Source of the DNA: Azophilus sp965247035
GTDB lineage: Bacteria > Pseudomonadota > Gammaproteobacteria > Pseudomonadales > Azotimanducaceae
NCBI GenBank assembly: GCA_965247035.1
Contig: CBDFGJ010000001.1
Coordinates: 372,001 to 436,000, forward strand
Reading direction: 5' to 3'
DNA: 64,000 bases
Shown: in pieces, positions 1 to 9,600 of the stretch
How positions within the stretch are numbered: the stretch's first letter is position 1
Layout: every line of letters starts with the position of its first letter
The notes under the pieces: model-generated
Seen by the model: the letters and a program-made list of their open reading frames with translations, nothing else
Database searches by the model: none
What the model was told of the DNA's origin: nothing
Position numbers and translations under genes: made by a program

Positions 1-20
1 AGGGCTCCGGCCAGGAAGAC

Positions 21-262
21 ATGCCGGCAGCGCCGGACCTTGCCGTCTAGCAGGAGCATCTTGCCGCTGGAACGGAAGGTGTGGTGCTTGAGCGCGTTCT
101 TGCTTAGCCCCTTCGTTGCGGTCTGTGACGCCAACTTTGGATGCACTCTGTGGGCGCAGGGTGATGGGCATCAGCCGGCTGGCGAAGCGGATGGTGCTCG
201 AGTTCGGGGACGAGTACTTTATGGTCATCCATCTGATGATCGCCGGTCGCCCGCAATGGCGC
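21..262 (+). pseudogene. Decayed Fpg/Nei-type DNA glycosylase N-terminus
   Basis: The conceptual protein begins at 21 with MPAAPDLAV, matching the MPELP-type N-terminus whose Pro2 is the catalytic nucleophile in the Fpg/Nei family. A TAG stop follows at 48-50. The reading then continues in the same frame to about 105, and a second frame (116-262) carries RRVMGISRLAKRMVLEFG and the block ending HLMIAGRPQWR, typical of the Fpg N-terminal beta-sandwich. At least one in-frame stop and one frameshift are needed, and no helix-two-turn-helix or zinc finger follows, so only about the first 85 residues survive. The family assignment rests on pattern recognition of the N-terminus and the HLM-GR block. 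Confidence 0.6.
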
Positions 263-347
263 GACGGGGCGGGGGGACGCGGCGGGAGATGTCGGCGTTG
301 CGGCAGGCCCCATCGGACCCGAAACGGAACTGCTTTGCTGGAACCGT

Positions 348-1400
348 TCAGTCGCCCGATTGGCGCAGCTTGGTTGACGAGAGGTCGGCGCGGAACTCCG
401 CTTCGCCTATTTCCTGGCAGGCTGCTTGCAGGTTTGGTGGCAGGTCCACTTGGCTCAGGCTTTGGAAGACGTTGCCCTGCAGGCGGCCGAACACTAGGAA
501 CCTGACGCCTTGGCCAAGCATCGCTGCCAGCGCTTGGTCACGCTCGACGACGCTGCCGTAGTAGCGCAGATCCGCAATTCGCTCAAGCGTGTCGATGCCA
601 ACGACGAAGACGGTGCCGGGGAAGGCCGCGGCCTTGTCGGCGAACCTAGGCAAGCGGGTCAGCCAAACCGGGCGGTCAAATTGGGCCAACCGCCGACCGA
701 TCTCGAAGTAGTCCAGCAGGGCTTTGTCCGGGTTCTCGATGGATAGCTCGAAGGCGCCGCTCAGCTCGCATCGAGCTTCGGCGATGGCCATCATGCGTCG
801 GTGGCCATCATGCAAGGGATTGAAGGCGCCGGGGAAAAGCAGTTTGCCATCATGGTTCGCGTACGCCTTGCGGCTGGTGCCGGTGACCAGATCGCGCCAA
901 GGCGCGGGTGCCCGTGTTTGGTTGATCCGCTTGTTCGACGGGGCCTCGAGGTCCAGCGCTTGCAACAGAACAAGCCAAGCCCGTGCGGTCAGATCCGCCT
1001 CTTGGGCGGGCCGGTCTCCGAGCAGTTGGACTTCGGCATGGCTGGTGTGGGCTAGAGTCTGCACAGCGATATGGACGCGACAGGCACCCTGCTTGGGGCG
1101 GTCGGTAGCCAAGCTGGCGGTGAGGCCGAAGCCGAAGGCCGGCTCCGGCTTTAAGTGGCGGGCGCGCTGGAAAGCGATCATGGCCAAGGCTCTGCTAGTG
1201 GCCGCGCTGCAAGCTTGGTCCGGGGCACCGCCCAGCAGTTCCGCCAAGCTCGCCTGGGCGTAGGGAATTTGGACTTCAAGGACGGTGCGCGAGGCGCCTG
1301 CTGTGCCAAGGGCTTCGTTCAAGAACCCGGTGCCGCCGCCGGTCAGGTTGAACACGCCTCGCCAAGGGCTTTGGTGCAGCAGTTTGGCCTGTGCGCTCAT
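348..1400 (-). CDS. PncC/CinA-like domain fused to NMN-adenylyltransferase-like nucleotidyltransferase
   Basis: A 350-residue protein with two domains. Residues ~15-155 resemble the CinA C-terminal/PncC nicotinamide-nucleotide amidase fold (TGGGTGFLNEAL, GTAGAS, then a PDQACSAATSRALAM segment). Residues ~190-350 form a nucleotidyltransferase of the NMNAT/PPAT class: FPGAFNPLHDGHRRM holds the phosphate-binding (H)xGH signature, GIDTLERIAD follows, and the C-terminus has LSSTKLRQSGD, close to the ISSTxLR signature. In the NAD cycle PncC deamidates NMN and NMNAT adenylates the mononucleotide, so a fusion would join two consecutive steps; this coupling is inferred. It may instead be a cytidylyltransferase-like protein of unknown substrate. 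The 18-bp sequence around its start codon recurs at 1440-1457. Confidence 0.75.
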   Translation of the reverse strand: MSAQAKLLHQSPWRGVFNLTGGGTGFLNEALGTAGASRTVLEVQIPYAQASLAELLGGAPDQACSAATSRALAMIAFQRARHLKPEPAFGFGLTASLATDRPKQGACRVHIAVQTLAHTSHAEVQLLGDRPAQEADLTARAWLVLLQALDLEAPSNKRINQTRAPAPWRDLVTGTSRKAYANHDGKLLFPGAFNPLHDGHRRMMAIAEARCELSGAFELSIENPDKALLDYFEIGRRLAQFDRPVWLTRLPRFADKAAAFPGTVFVVGIDTLERIADLRYYGSVVERDQALAAMLGQGVRFLVFGRLQGNVFQSLSQVDLPPNLQAACQEIGEAEFRADLSSTKLRQSGD

Positions 1401-1460
1401 GGGGCCGCCCCGACACGCCCAGCCGCCCGACGAGGCTTTGCCTGTGCGCTCATGGGGCGG

Positions 1461-2330
1461 TCAGTCGGCTAGGAAGGCGCGGGTGATCGCCAGAAATTCA
1501 TCAAGCTGGTCGTGATGCACCCAATGGCCCGCATCCTTGAGGCTGGCCGCGCGGACATTGCGGAAGTGTTTCATGCGCCCGTCTTCAGATGGGTCTGAGG
1601 CCCAGCTTTCCTGGCCGTGAAAGAGTAGGGTGGGGCAGGTGATGCGGCTGTAGAGCGCCTGCTGCTCCTCTTGCGGCAGCCCAATCGGGGGGAACGCACG
1701 CACGTAGTTGTCGAACTTCCAACTGTAGGTTCCGTCCTCGTTTTGATTGCTGCCGTGAATGGTCAGATGGCGGGCTTGACTCTCCGTCAGATGTGGATTC
1801 TCGGCCTGCATGCGTTCATGCGCCTCCTCCAAGGACTGGTAGCGGCGGGGAATGCGGCCGGCGATTTGGCGCAGGTCCCCAATCCAGTCGAGCAGGCGCC
1901 GTTCAGGCGGCTGGTTTATGCGCTCTTCAAAGAAGCTCAACGGTGGCCCCATGCCCTCAATGGACACCAACCGAACGACCGTTTCCGGGTACAGGCCGGA
2001 GTAGAGCAGGGAGATGGAGCCGCCTAGGGAGTGGCCGATGATGGTGACCGGGGTGTGCTGGCGTTGATGCAGCAATTGAGCAATGTCGTAGACGTAATCC
2101 ACCTGATCATAACTGCCCCCAAGCAGCCATTGGGAGTCCCCATGGCCGCGCAGGTCCGGGGCAATGATGTGGTAGTCGTGGCGGAGCGCCTCGGCCACCC
2201 AATCCCAATTGCGGCAGTGGTCGCGGCCACCGTGGATCAAAAGCATGGGCGGTGCCTGCTCGTTGCCCCAATCCACGTAGTGCAGCCGCAGTCTTTGTGA
2301 AAAATAGATGTGTGAGGTCGGTCCTTCCAT
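1461..2330 (-). CDS. Alpha/beta-fold hydrolase
   Basis: A 289-residue protein read from the ATG at 2330 (MEGPTSHIYFSQRLRLHYVD). It has the oxyanion segment LLIHGGRDHCRNW, the nucleophile elbow GHSLGGS, and a late AGHWVHHDQ that supplies the catalytic His. Such proteins are usually cytosolic esterases, epoxide hydrolases or C-C hydrolases; the substrate cannot be told. The frame stays open further upstream to 2525, but that extension reads a duplicated copy of this gene's own 5' end out of frame, so I reject it. It lies downstream of a broken SDR in the same direction, with a tandem duplication between them, and may belong to a small catabolic cluster. Confidence 0.85.
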   Translation of the reverse strand: MEGPTSHIYFSQRLRLHYVDWGNEQAPPMLLIHGGRDHCRNWDWVAEALRHDYHIIAPDLRGHGDSQWLLGGSYDQVDYVYDIAQLLHQRQHTPVTIIGHSLGGSISLLYSGLYPETVVRLVSIEGMGPPLSFFEERINQPPERRLLDWIGDLRQIAGRIPRRYQSLEEAHERMQAENPHLTESQARHLTIHGSNQNEDGTYSWKFDNYVRAFPPIGLPQEEQQALYSRITCPTLLFHGQESWASDPSEDGRMKHFRNVRAASLKDAGHWVHHDQLDEFLAITRAFLAD

Positions 2331-2607
2331 GATCGTTGTGCTTGTTTGAGGATGGTTCCAATTCAGACGAGGTGTTGGGCGCTGGCCACCCGTTAACCCG
2401 TTTGCGCCAATCAGGTCAATTCTACTCCCTCGGCAGTTGCGACGTGCAGCCGCAGTCTTTGTGAAAAATAGATGTGTGAGGTCGGTCCTTCCATGATCGT
2501 TGTGCTTGTTTGAGGATGATTCCAATTCAGACGAGGTGTTGGGCGCTGGCCACCCGTTAACCCGCTTGCGCCAATCAGGTCAATTCTACTCCCTCGGCAG
2601 TTGCGAC
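2280..2607. repeat. 164-bp tandem duplication between hydrolase and SDR
   Basis: Two head-to-tail copies, 2280-2443 and 2444-2607, differ at only two positions that I can find (G/A near 2355/2519 and T/C near 2401/2565). Each unit holds, on the minus strand, the last codons and stop of the SDR (SQLPRE), the intergenic region, and the start of the hydrolase. The upstream copy therefore contains a truncated hydrolase start and the downstream copy a spare SDR tail. Near identity indicates a recent duplication. Confidence 0.95.
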
Positions 2608-3322
2608 AGCACGCTGTTTATGACTCCCCCGTCGATGGTGATGTTCTGGCCGGTGATGTAGCTAGCGGCGTCGGACGCCAAAAACATGGCGCACTCGGCA
2701 ACGTCGTCGGCGGAGCCAAGACGCTTTATGGGCACTGCGTTGCCCCGCAATGCTCGAATGGCTGGGTTCTCATAGAAGGGCTTTGACATGCCTGCATCAA
2801 TGAATCCAGGTGCCATGGAGTTGACTCGAATGTTGTATTGACCCCATTCCAGCGACATCTGTTGCGTCATGCAGACCACACCGGCTTTGGCAGCGGGGTA
2901 GGCGCCACAGGACAGGGATGGGTGGATGGCGTTAATGGAGGCCAGGTTGATGATGACGCCGCCGCGGTTGTCTTTCATACGCCGCGCAACGGCTTGCGCA
3001 ACGATGAATGCGCCAATGAGATTCACTTCCGTGACCCGGCGAAAATCCTCAACCGCTTGGTCCAATAGCGGGCCGATGCGGAGGATGCCGGCGTTGTTGA
3101 CCAGCAGCTTCGGCGTTTCGCCGAGTTGCTCCAATGCTTCCTCCACCTGAACAGGTCCGTCACATCGGCACTGAGCGCCAAGCCGTCAATCCGTTCCGCC
3201 ACCGTCTGCGCTGCAACCGGATCAAGGTCCAGCACGCCAACTCGGTAACCACGCCGCGCTGCGTGTTCGGCCATGCAGGCGCCGAGACCATGAGCCGCGC
3301 CTGTAATCAAAGCGGTCGCCAT
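2586..3322 (-). pseudogene. Short-chain dehydrogenase/reductase with one frameshift
   Basis: The N-terminus reads MATALITGAAHGLG, a TGxxxGxG Rossmann motif, and runs to ALSADVTD near 3160. The second part continues in another frame from EEALEQLG with NNAG, the active-site Ser region NLASINA, and the catalytic Tyr-Lys in YPAAKAG, ending GQNITIDGGVINS. Inserting one base near 3155-3160 would restore DPVQVEEALEQLG, so a single-base deletion separates the parts. Total length (~245 residues) is normal for the family. It could be a recent pseudogene or an assembly error. The stop of the upstream cupin gene overlaps this start by about 16 bp, implying co-transcription. The 3' end is copied in the adjoining tandem duplication. 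Confidence 0.85.
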
Positions 3323-3810
3323 GCGTCGCTCCCGAGATTATGCCAATTGTTCTCTTGGCAAGGAACGACGCATTGCTCTTGGCTTTTGCCAGAGCAATCC
3401 ATCCGCGAAAGCACGTTTGTAAGCGGCGTGCCCTTGCCCGAGTTAAAGGCTGCGGGTCCGTACAGATTGGCTGTGTAGATCAGATCCTCATCCGGCAGCC
3501 TTGGCGTTGCTTGGTGCCGCGCTCTGGCCGGTTCGTAAAACCAGACGCCGGGTCCGTAGCCTGCCGATGGTCCGGCGCGATAGCTGTTGCGCCCGCTCAG
3601 CACCATGAAATCGCCTGCGCCCAAGTGGTTGTGCGGGGCCGCTACGTTGTGGCGCACAATCAGCGAGGCGATGCCTGTTTCGTCGCTGATCCGCAGTCTC
3701 TTCAATGCAATCTCTGGCAGATCGGGATTGACCGTCCAAGGCCGCGCATTGGTGTCAACGCCGCCTTCGATGCCGGTGGGGTCATGGTTGGGGTTGCATC
3801 CTTCAGACAT
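3307..3810 (-). CDS. ChrR-like/dioxygenase-like cupin protein
   Basis: A 167-residue protein whose central section has the cupin metal-binding pattern (RHNVAAPHNHLGAGDFMVLSG, split here as histidines at HN and PHNH, then G-x5-LSG). The second cupin motif is represented by GPGVWFYEPARARHQ. The arrangement is like that of 2,4'-dihydroxyacetophenone dioxygenase-related and ChrR-type single-domain cupins, which bind Fe or Zn. It overlaps the start of the downstream SDR by about 16 bp, so the two were probably one transcript. The C-terminal ~20 residues after SRMDCSGKSQ are not family-typical. The reaction is unknown. Confidence 0.7.
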   Translation of the reverse strand: MSEGCNPNHDPTGIEGGVDTNARPWTVNPDLPEIALKRLRISDETGIASLIVRHNVAAPHNHLGAGDFMVLSGRNSYRAGPSAGYGPGVWFYEPARARHQATPRLPDEDLIYTANLYGPAAFNSGKGTPLTNVLSRMDCSGKSQEQCVVPCQENNWHNLGSDAWRPL

Positions 3811-4006
3811 GGTCGAACTCTCCTGAATTTCTCACCGAACCTCAGGTTATGATGATTTGCTAGCGATCGCGGGCTGATGCCCATCAGAACACGTGACACA
3901 AAGCGATGCTAACGATGCGATGTGGGCCAAGAGCGCCGATATTGACATTGGGCTGAAGCTACAGCAAGGTTTTGCTCTCTTAAGGGCTTGGTTGGAGGTT
4001 GGCTGC

Positions 4007-4579
4007 ATGACGGACATCGCTGCGCTCGAACGCCGCATTGAGCGGCTTGAATCCCGTATTGCCATAGAGGAGCTGATCACTGCGTACGCTGTGGCCTGCG
4101 ATGAGCACGACATTCCCCGGTTGGGCGGCCTCTTCACGGAGGATGCGGAATTCGGGTCGCCAAGCGGGGTGATGAGCGCCAAAGGCCGGGCGCAGATTAT
4201 CGACATGTTCGTGCAAGCGTTCCGGATTCGTGGTCCCGGGTATCACTGGACGCACGATCCGGTCATCCGCATCGACGGCGAAAACCCCGACTTGGCCAAG
4301 GGTACGGTGTTCAGCCACGCAGAGACCACGCCGAACGGGGTGGTCAGTTTGGCCGCCATGAAATACGACGACCAATACAGGCACCTACACGGGCAATGGC
4401 TGTTTTCCCGCCGTGTCATTCAATTCCTTTACTACGTGCCGGTCGAAAGCTATTCGAAGGGTCTTAGCAAGAAGCAAAGGCTTTTCCATGCGGGTTCTTG
4501 GGTCAACGCCGACTATCCGGAGGAACTGCCCGCTTGGCGGGAGTTTGAGCGCAAATACAACGGCGACCAATCCGGGTAA
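4007..4579 (+). CDS. SnoaL-like (NTF2-fold) protein
   Basis: A 190-residue protein from the ATG at 4007, preceded by GGAGG at about 3994. A short coiled segment (AALERRIERLESRIAIEELI) leads into the SnoaL_4-type fold: YAVACDEHDIPRLGGLFTED, then GRAQIIDMF, YHWTHDPVIRI and a C-terminal strand-rich part. This family includes dehydratases, isomerases and hydroxylase small subunits; the hydrophobic pocket acts on ring compounds. It is transcribed divergently from the cupin/SDR/hydrolase group, which suggests a shared catabolic theme, but no substrate can be named. The frame is open upstream to 3893, but that stretch is not conserved in character and I prefer 4007. Confidence 0.75.
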   Translation: MTDIAALERRIERLESRIAIEELITAYAVACDEHDIPRLGGLFTEDAEFGSPSGVMSAKGRAQIIDMFVQAFRIRGPGYHWTHDPVIRIDGENPDLAKGTVFSHAETTPNGVVSLAAMKYDDQYRHLHGQWLFSRRVIQFLYYVPVESYSKGLSKKQRLFHAGSWVNADYPEELPAWREFERKYNGDQSG

Positions 4580-4787
4580 CGACCCGATTCCGCCACTGAC
4601 TGATTTCTCCCCGGTTTGCCGGCTTTTGGTGTTTGCTCCGTACCAAGTCTCACGAGGCCATGCTTCAAACCCGTGGCCGGGATGTTGCGAGCTTCAAGGT
4701 AGTTGTCAACAAACCGGTGTCAACAAGGCGATTGGGAAGATGCCTCGGTCCGGCTTGTGGCTGGTTTGGGTGGGAGCCTTGAGCGGA

Positions 4788-5621
4788 TCAGGGCAGCCCG
4801 GTTCCTGCGTAGGGCGCATCCACCACCTCAACGCGCCCGGTGCGTTTGTGGCGGCAAGTCTCCGGGTCGGAGGTGGAGCAGGTGAGCATGTGCAGCCTGC
4901 TTTCTCCGAGCATACAGGCAAAGACGCCTTGGTCGGCGGACATCCGATGAGTGACCTTGCCGCCTTCGACGATGCGCAGACATTCGTTGGTTGAGGGAGA
5001 TGCGGTCCAAACGCCGCCCGCTTCATCTAGGCAGATGCCGTCCGGGACGGCACCGTCGGCCAAGTGCGCCCAGACACGGCGATTCTCCAAGTTGCCTGTT
5101 TCGGTTAGCTGAAAAGCCGTTAGGCGCGCTCCCCAGGTTTCGGCCACAATCAATTGCTCGCCATCGGGCGTGATGACCATTCCGTTGGGAAACAGCATGT
5201 TGGTGGCGACGACCCGGGCTGCGCCGTTGGCTGCCACCAGTATGAGTTCCGCTGGCTTCGGCTTTTTCTGCGCGTGCAGGTCGAAACCGAAATTGCCGAC
5301 GTAAGCGCGGCCTTGGCTCTCAACGACCATGTCGTTGAGATGAAAGGAAGCCAGTTCGCCCAACTTGGCATGGGTATGCAAGGCTTTGCCATCCCAACGG
5401 AGCAAACGTTGGTCAGTCATGGAGACGACGATGAGGTCGCCGCTCGGCAGCCAGCCCAATCCGGAGGGTGCGTTGGGTACGGGCAAGACGGATTCGACCG
5501 TGCCGTCGCTGGCCACGGTGACCACTTCCCCGGCGTGCATGTCGGAGCACCAGAGCTTCCCGTTGCGCCAACGAGGTCCCTCCGGGAAGCAAAGGCCATC
5601 AGCGAGAATCTCCGGGTTCAT
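4788..5621 (-). CDS. SMP-30/gluconolactonase/LRE-family protein
   Basis: A 277-residue six-bladed beta-propeller. The signature starts EGPRWRNGKLWCSDM (first metal-ligand Glu in LCFPEGP), followed by HLNDMVVESQGRAYVGNFG (Asn ligand), NGMVITPDGEQLIVAETW and GAVPDGICLDEAGGVW (Asp ligand), which together are the divalent-metal site of SMP-30 lactonases. The enzyme probably hydrolyses a lactone; sugar lactones and other esters are known substrates in the family. It stands alone, convergent with the SnoaL-like gene with a ~210-bp gap. No signal peptide is seen, so it is likely cytosolic. Confidence 0.85.
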   Translation of the reverse strand: MNPEILADGLCFPEGPRWRNGKLWCSDMHAGEVVTVASDGTVESVLPVPNAPSGLGWLPSGDLIVVSMTDQRLLRWDGKALHTHAKLGELASFHLNDMVVESQGRAYVGNFGFDLHAQKKPKPAELILVAANGAARVVATNMLFPNGMVITPDGEQLIVAETWGARLTAFQLTETGNLENRRVWAHLADGAVPDGICLDEAGGVWTASPSTNECLRIVEGGKVTHRMSADQGVFACMLGESRLHMLTCSTSDPETCRHKRTGRVEVVDAPYAGTGLP

Positions 5622-5890
5622 GGCGTCAGTTTAGCCCACAATGGGCTGGTCGTTGCCATCGTGCGGGCCGTCGGTCCGGCGCGGGCCGCACTCGAAAGAC
5701 CGCGCAACAGGTACAAAGCGGCCCACGAGTCCGCCAGTCAGCTCCTCAATGCCAACTGCAAACCAGCCGCGCCGACGTGGGCCGCTGAAAACAGGCAAAA
5801 ATCAAGATGCCCCCACAGCCTAGGCCACCGCCTAGCCCAGTGCAGCGCAATCAGTCCCCGGCGACGGCGTCAGCTCCTCTTTTGCGAACT

Positions 5891-6178
5891 TCAGTAAGTC
5901 CGCAGTACGTAACCTCTCTCAAGCATGCAGCTACGGTAGCCCTCGAACGACAAGGAGTCAGCCTCCATGGGCTCGGTGGTTTGGACTTGGTGCGTTTCAG
6001 AGCAACGGGATTGGTCGCGTTTGTAGTCGCGCTCGGTCTTGGGTCTGGCGGCTTGCCAGAAGTGAGTGTCTTGACTTTCCGCGCTGGTGGTGGAAACGGT
6101 GGAACTGGTTGCGCAGGCGCTGAGACCCGCAGCAAAAGTTAGTGAGATGAGCAGATTGCGGATGGTTTGAGTGTGCAT
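5891..6178 (-). CDS. Small predicted lipoprotein
   Basis: A 95-residue protein with a lipoprotein signal peptide ending in the lipobox LSAC (Cys22), then a polar domain with four widely spaced aromatic/charged motifs (DTHFWQAARPKTERDYKRD; SRC; YRSCMLERGYV). Two Cys in the mature part (CSETH and SCMLERGY) could form a disulfide, a pattern common in small gammaproteobacterial lipoproteins of unknown function. The start is well supported by AGGAGGG just upstream on the minus strand (complement of 6186-6192). Its promoter region contains a direct repeat that may be an operator. I do not recognise a family. Confidence 0.7.
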   Translation of the reverse strand: MHTQTIRNLLISLTFAAGLSACATSSTVSTTSAESQDTHFWQAARPKTERDYKRDQSRCSETHQVQTTEPMEADSLSFEGYRSCMLERGYVLRTY

Positions 6179-6194
6179 GCTTGGCCCTCCTTTA

Positions 6195-6227
6195 TTTTCA
6201 CTAAATGGGCGTTTTTTCGCTAAATGG
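6195..6227 (-). promoter_or_regulatory. Direct repeat upstream of small lipoprotein gene
   Basis: Two 14-bp copies, 6195-6208 and 6214-6227, differ at one base (CCATTTAGTGAAAA and CCATTTAGCGAAAA on the minus strand) and are spaced 19 bp apart, starting 17 bp upstream of the lipoprotein ATG. This close to the start codon it may be a regulator-binding site or part of the 5' leader. The regulator is unknown. Confidence 0.4.
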
Positions 6228-6494
6228 ACTTTCTGCTGGATGAGTAGGCTTTTTAATCCTACGGATGAATGTACCTAACAAAAAAGCAGGCTGCAAACAG
6301 CTTTTACAATTTTTTCATGCTATTGCAGCATCAAGTCGGTCATCAGTCCCTCGTTCAAGGCCATTGTGGGGCTTGCCGCAGGCGTTGATTGGCATTGCCA
6401 AGACCTAAGCAACGTCTTCAACTTGGACCATCGCACAAGTGCGCCAACCCCCGGGCCCTAGATGCATCCTTTGGCTTGGCCAGGGCTTGCGCAG

Positions 6495-6523
6495 GTGTCA
6501 CGGACTTGTCACGAAACTGACAC
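6495..6523 (+). promoter_or_regulatory. Pho-box-like site, three direct repeats
   Basis: Three 7-bp units, GTGTCAC (6495-6501), TTGTCAC (6506-6512) and CTGACAC (6517-6523), are separated by 4-bp spacers, giving the 11-bp period of PhoB boxes (consensus CTGTCAT-N4-CTGTCAT). The site lies ~100 bp upstream of the triplicated lipoprotein gene and a weak -10 (CATAGC, about 6543) follows. It predicts induction in phosphate starvation. Confidence 0.6.
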
Positions 6524-6626
6524 TATTTTTTCAATTCCCGTGCATAGCTTGCGCTCAGTGCCGCAAACCCGATGCGGATTGCAGGGTTTCATTCCCAGAT
6601 CCAGCCAGCCAACAAAATGAGGAAGC

Positions 6627-9600
6627 ATGATCGTGGAGGATTTTTGTCGGATTGCTGCGCTGTTGTTTGCAGCGGTTATTTTGGTTGCTTGCGGGGGCTC
6701 GTCGAACAACGCATCACCCGGATCTGTTGTGGTTGAAGTGCCTGTCGTCAGCGGACCCGACCCTGCTCCCGACCCTAATCCCGACCCGGATCCCGATCCC
6801 GGCGATGGCATGACCATCGCCAGCGTGATCCCCCCCCGGCTTGAATCGGTCATTGCGGATTCAGGCGAGATGGCGGACGCAAGCTTCGGCAGCAAGCCGA
6901 TTTACACCATCGACGCATCGGTCCTTGCCAATGGGGAGCTCGACCCCACCGGATTGCTGCTTGGCAACGACTTCATCTTTGAACTCGCGGGCGGCGCGGT
7001 GCGCGTCACCGCGGCCGACGGCGCCGCCCCAAGCAGTGGCGGCGCCCTGCCGGGTTGCCTGCTGGAAGTGGCTCCGGGAGGCATGATCGTTGGTGTCAGC
7101 TCGACCGATTTCCTAGTGGTGAACCGGGGCTGCGCCCTAATGGCGGAAGGCACCGCCGAGCAACCCATCCGTTTCACTGCCAAGGCCGAAGTCATGGGCG
7201 AGGCGGAGGACAATGATCGCGGCCTTTGGGGTGGATTGATCATAAACGGCTACGCGCCCATCAACGATTGCCCCGAAGGCGCCTCAGTTGGAACCGACGA
7301 ATGCGTCAAGGAAGGGGAGGCGAACTCCGGTCTGTTTGGCGGTTCCAACAGCGACGATAACTCCGGCGTTCTGCGCTATGTCAGCGTTCGCTTCGCTGGC
7401 GCCAATGTGGATCAGGAGAATCAGCTGAACGGCATCGCTTTTCAGGCCGTGGGCTCCGGCACCGAAGTGGACTACGTGCAGGTACACAACAACCTGGACG
7501 ACGGGGTGGAGTTGTTCGGCGGCACGGTGAGCGCCAAGCATGTGGTGCTGACGGGCAACGCGGATGACTCCTTGGACTGGACCGACGGCTGGACCGGTCG
7601 CATTCAGTACCTCTACATTGAGCAGACTGATTCGGCGGACAACGCCATTGAGGCGGACAACCGGGAGGGCGCGGAGAATGCGCAGCCCCGCTCCAACCCC
7701 ACCATCGCCAACATGAGCGTGTTGGGCAAGGCCGATGAGCGCGCTCTGCGCATTCGCCGCGGCACCGGCTTGGCGTTGCGCAACAGCTTCATAGACGGTT
7801 CCCAGCGATGCCTACGGGTGGATGGCGCCAGCCGTGGCTTGATTGGCACGGAGCTGACGTTTGAGGGCGTCAGCTTCGCCTGCACCCAAACCCATGATCG
7901 GGATGAGGACGGTGTTGTGCAGGCTTATTTGGACGGCGCCACCAATGTCTCCCAGAACGGAGATCGGGTGGAGCCGGTGGGCCTGAGTGATGCGTTCTTT
8001 GACAATACGGACTTCATCGGCGCTTTTGGCGCCGACGATTGGTCCGCTGGATGGACCTATCCCGGCTCCGTCAGCCAAGCCATGCAGCCGGATTTCGGTT
8101 GCCCTGACGGCACTGCGGTCTCCAGCCGCAGGGTCAACGATCAAAGGGTATGCCGGCTTTCCGGCACAATCACCTCCGACCTGCTGCTTACCAGCAACAA
8201 TCTCTATGAACTGGTTGGCAAGGTGGCCATCGGCCGGGACAACGAAAATTCCACCACCCTGACCGTACAGGCCGGCGGCACCATCTTTGGCGGCACGAAT
8301 GTGGATTTCTTGGTCATATCCCGAGGCTCCCAGATCATCGCCAAGGGCACCCGCACGGCACCGATCATTCTGACTAGCCTGTCCGACCTGACCGGCAGCG
8401 TGGACGTAGCCACCACACGCGGCGAGTGGGGCGGCTTAATCATCAACGGCAATGCGCCCATCAACGACTGCCCCGAAGGCGCCCAAGGCGGCGCCGAGGA
8501 CTGCATCAAGGAAGGCGAGGCCAACTCTGGCCTGTTCGGCGGCGACAATGCGCAGGATTCCAGCGGTGTGCTCAACTATGTGGTGGTCAAGTATGCGGGC
8601 TCCAACGTAGACCAGGAGAATCAGTTGAACGGCATCTCCTTCCAAGCCGTCGGCGCCGGTACCGAAGTGGACTATGTGCAGGTACACAACAATCTTGACG
8701 ACGGGGTGGAGTTCTTCGGCGGCACGGTCAGCGCCAAGCATGTGGTGCTGACCGGCAATGCGGATGATTCCCTGGACTGGACCGATGGCTGGCAAGGCAG
8801 CATTCAGTACTTGCTCATCAACCAAGCTGAGGACTCCGCCGACAACGGCATTGAGGCGGACAACCGGGAAGGCGACGAGACCGCCTCCCCCCGCTCCCGG
8901 CCGCGCATCGCCAACATGACGCTGGTTGGCAATCCGGCTGAGCGGGCCATCCGCCTGCGTCGTGGCACCGGACTGGAGCTGTACAACTCCAAGGTGTTCG
9001 GCTCCGACCACTGCTTGCGCGTTCAGGGCGACTCCTTGAACCAGCTGGGTACTGGCATTCGTTTCGATGGCGTCAGCTTTGACTGCAGCACGGTTGTGGA
9101 AGGCGACGACGTAGCCGCCACCAACAACCTGCTCTCCGGCAGCAATGTATCCGTTACCGGGCAGTCGGTGGTGGCGGCTGACTTGGCTGGGGACGCGGAC
9201 TTTGAGCCCACCGCCTACATTGGTGCGGTGGAGAATGCGGACAACGATTGGTCCCTGGGTTGGACCATTGGTATGCCCAACCCCGAGATTGCATTGGCTT
9301 GCCCGGCTGGCGTTGCCGAAGTGAACGCGATCGGCGGGCGGCGCACTTGCCAGCTTGCAGGCACCTACGATGTAGATATGTCCCTGACCCGGGGCAACTA
9401 CTACGTGCTGGATGGAAAGGTGACAATTGGTGGCGACAACGAGAATTCCGCAATCCTGGACATTGCATCCGGCGTGACCATCATTGGCGACGACCCGGAG
9501 GATTTCTTGATCATCTCCCGTGGCTCCAAGATCCGGGCGCGAGGAACTCGGAACGCGCCAGTCCAACTGACCGCGCTGGGCGACGTCACCGGCGCCATCA

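Noticed and set aside
2331..2525. Upstream extension of the hydrolase to 2525
   Set aside because: It reads a duplicated copy of the hydrolase start in a different frame; 2330 gives the family-typical N-terminus.
8436..9566. 376-codon minus-strand open frame
   Set aside because: Lies wholly within the triplicated lipoprotein gene on the other strand; internal repetition and high GC keep the frame open, and it has no family features or start context.
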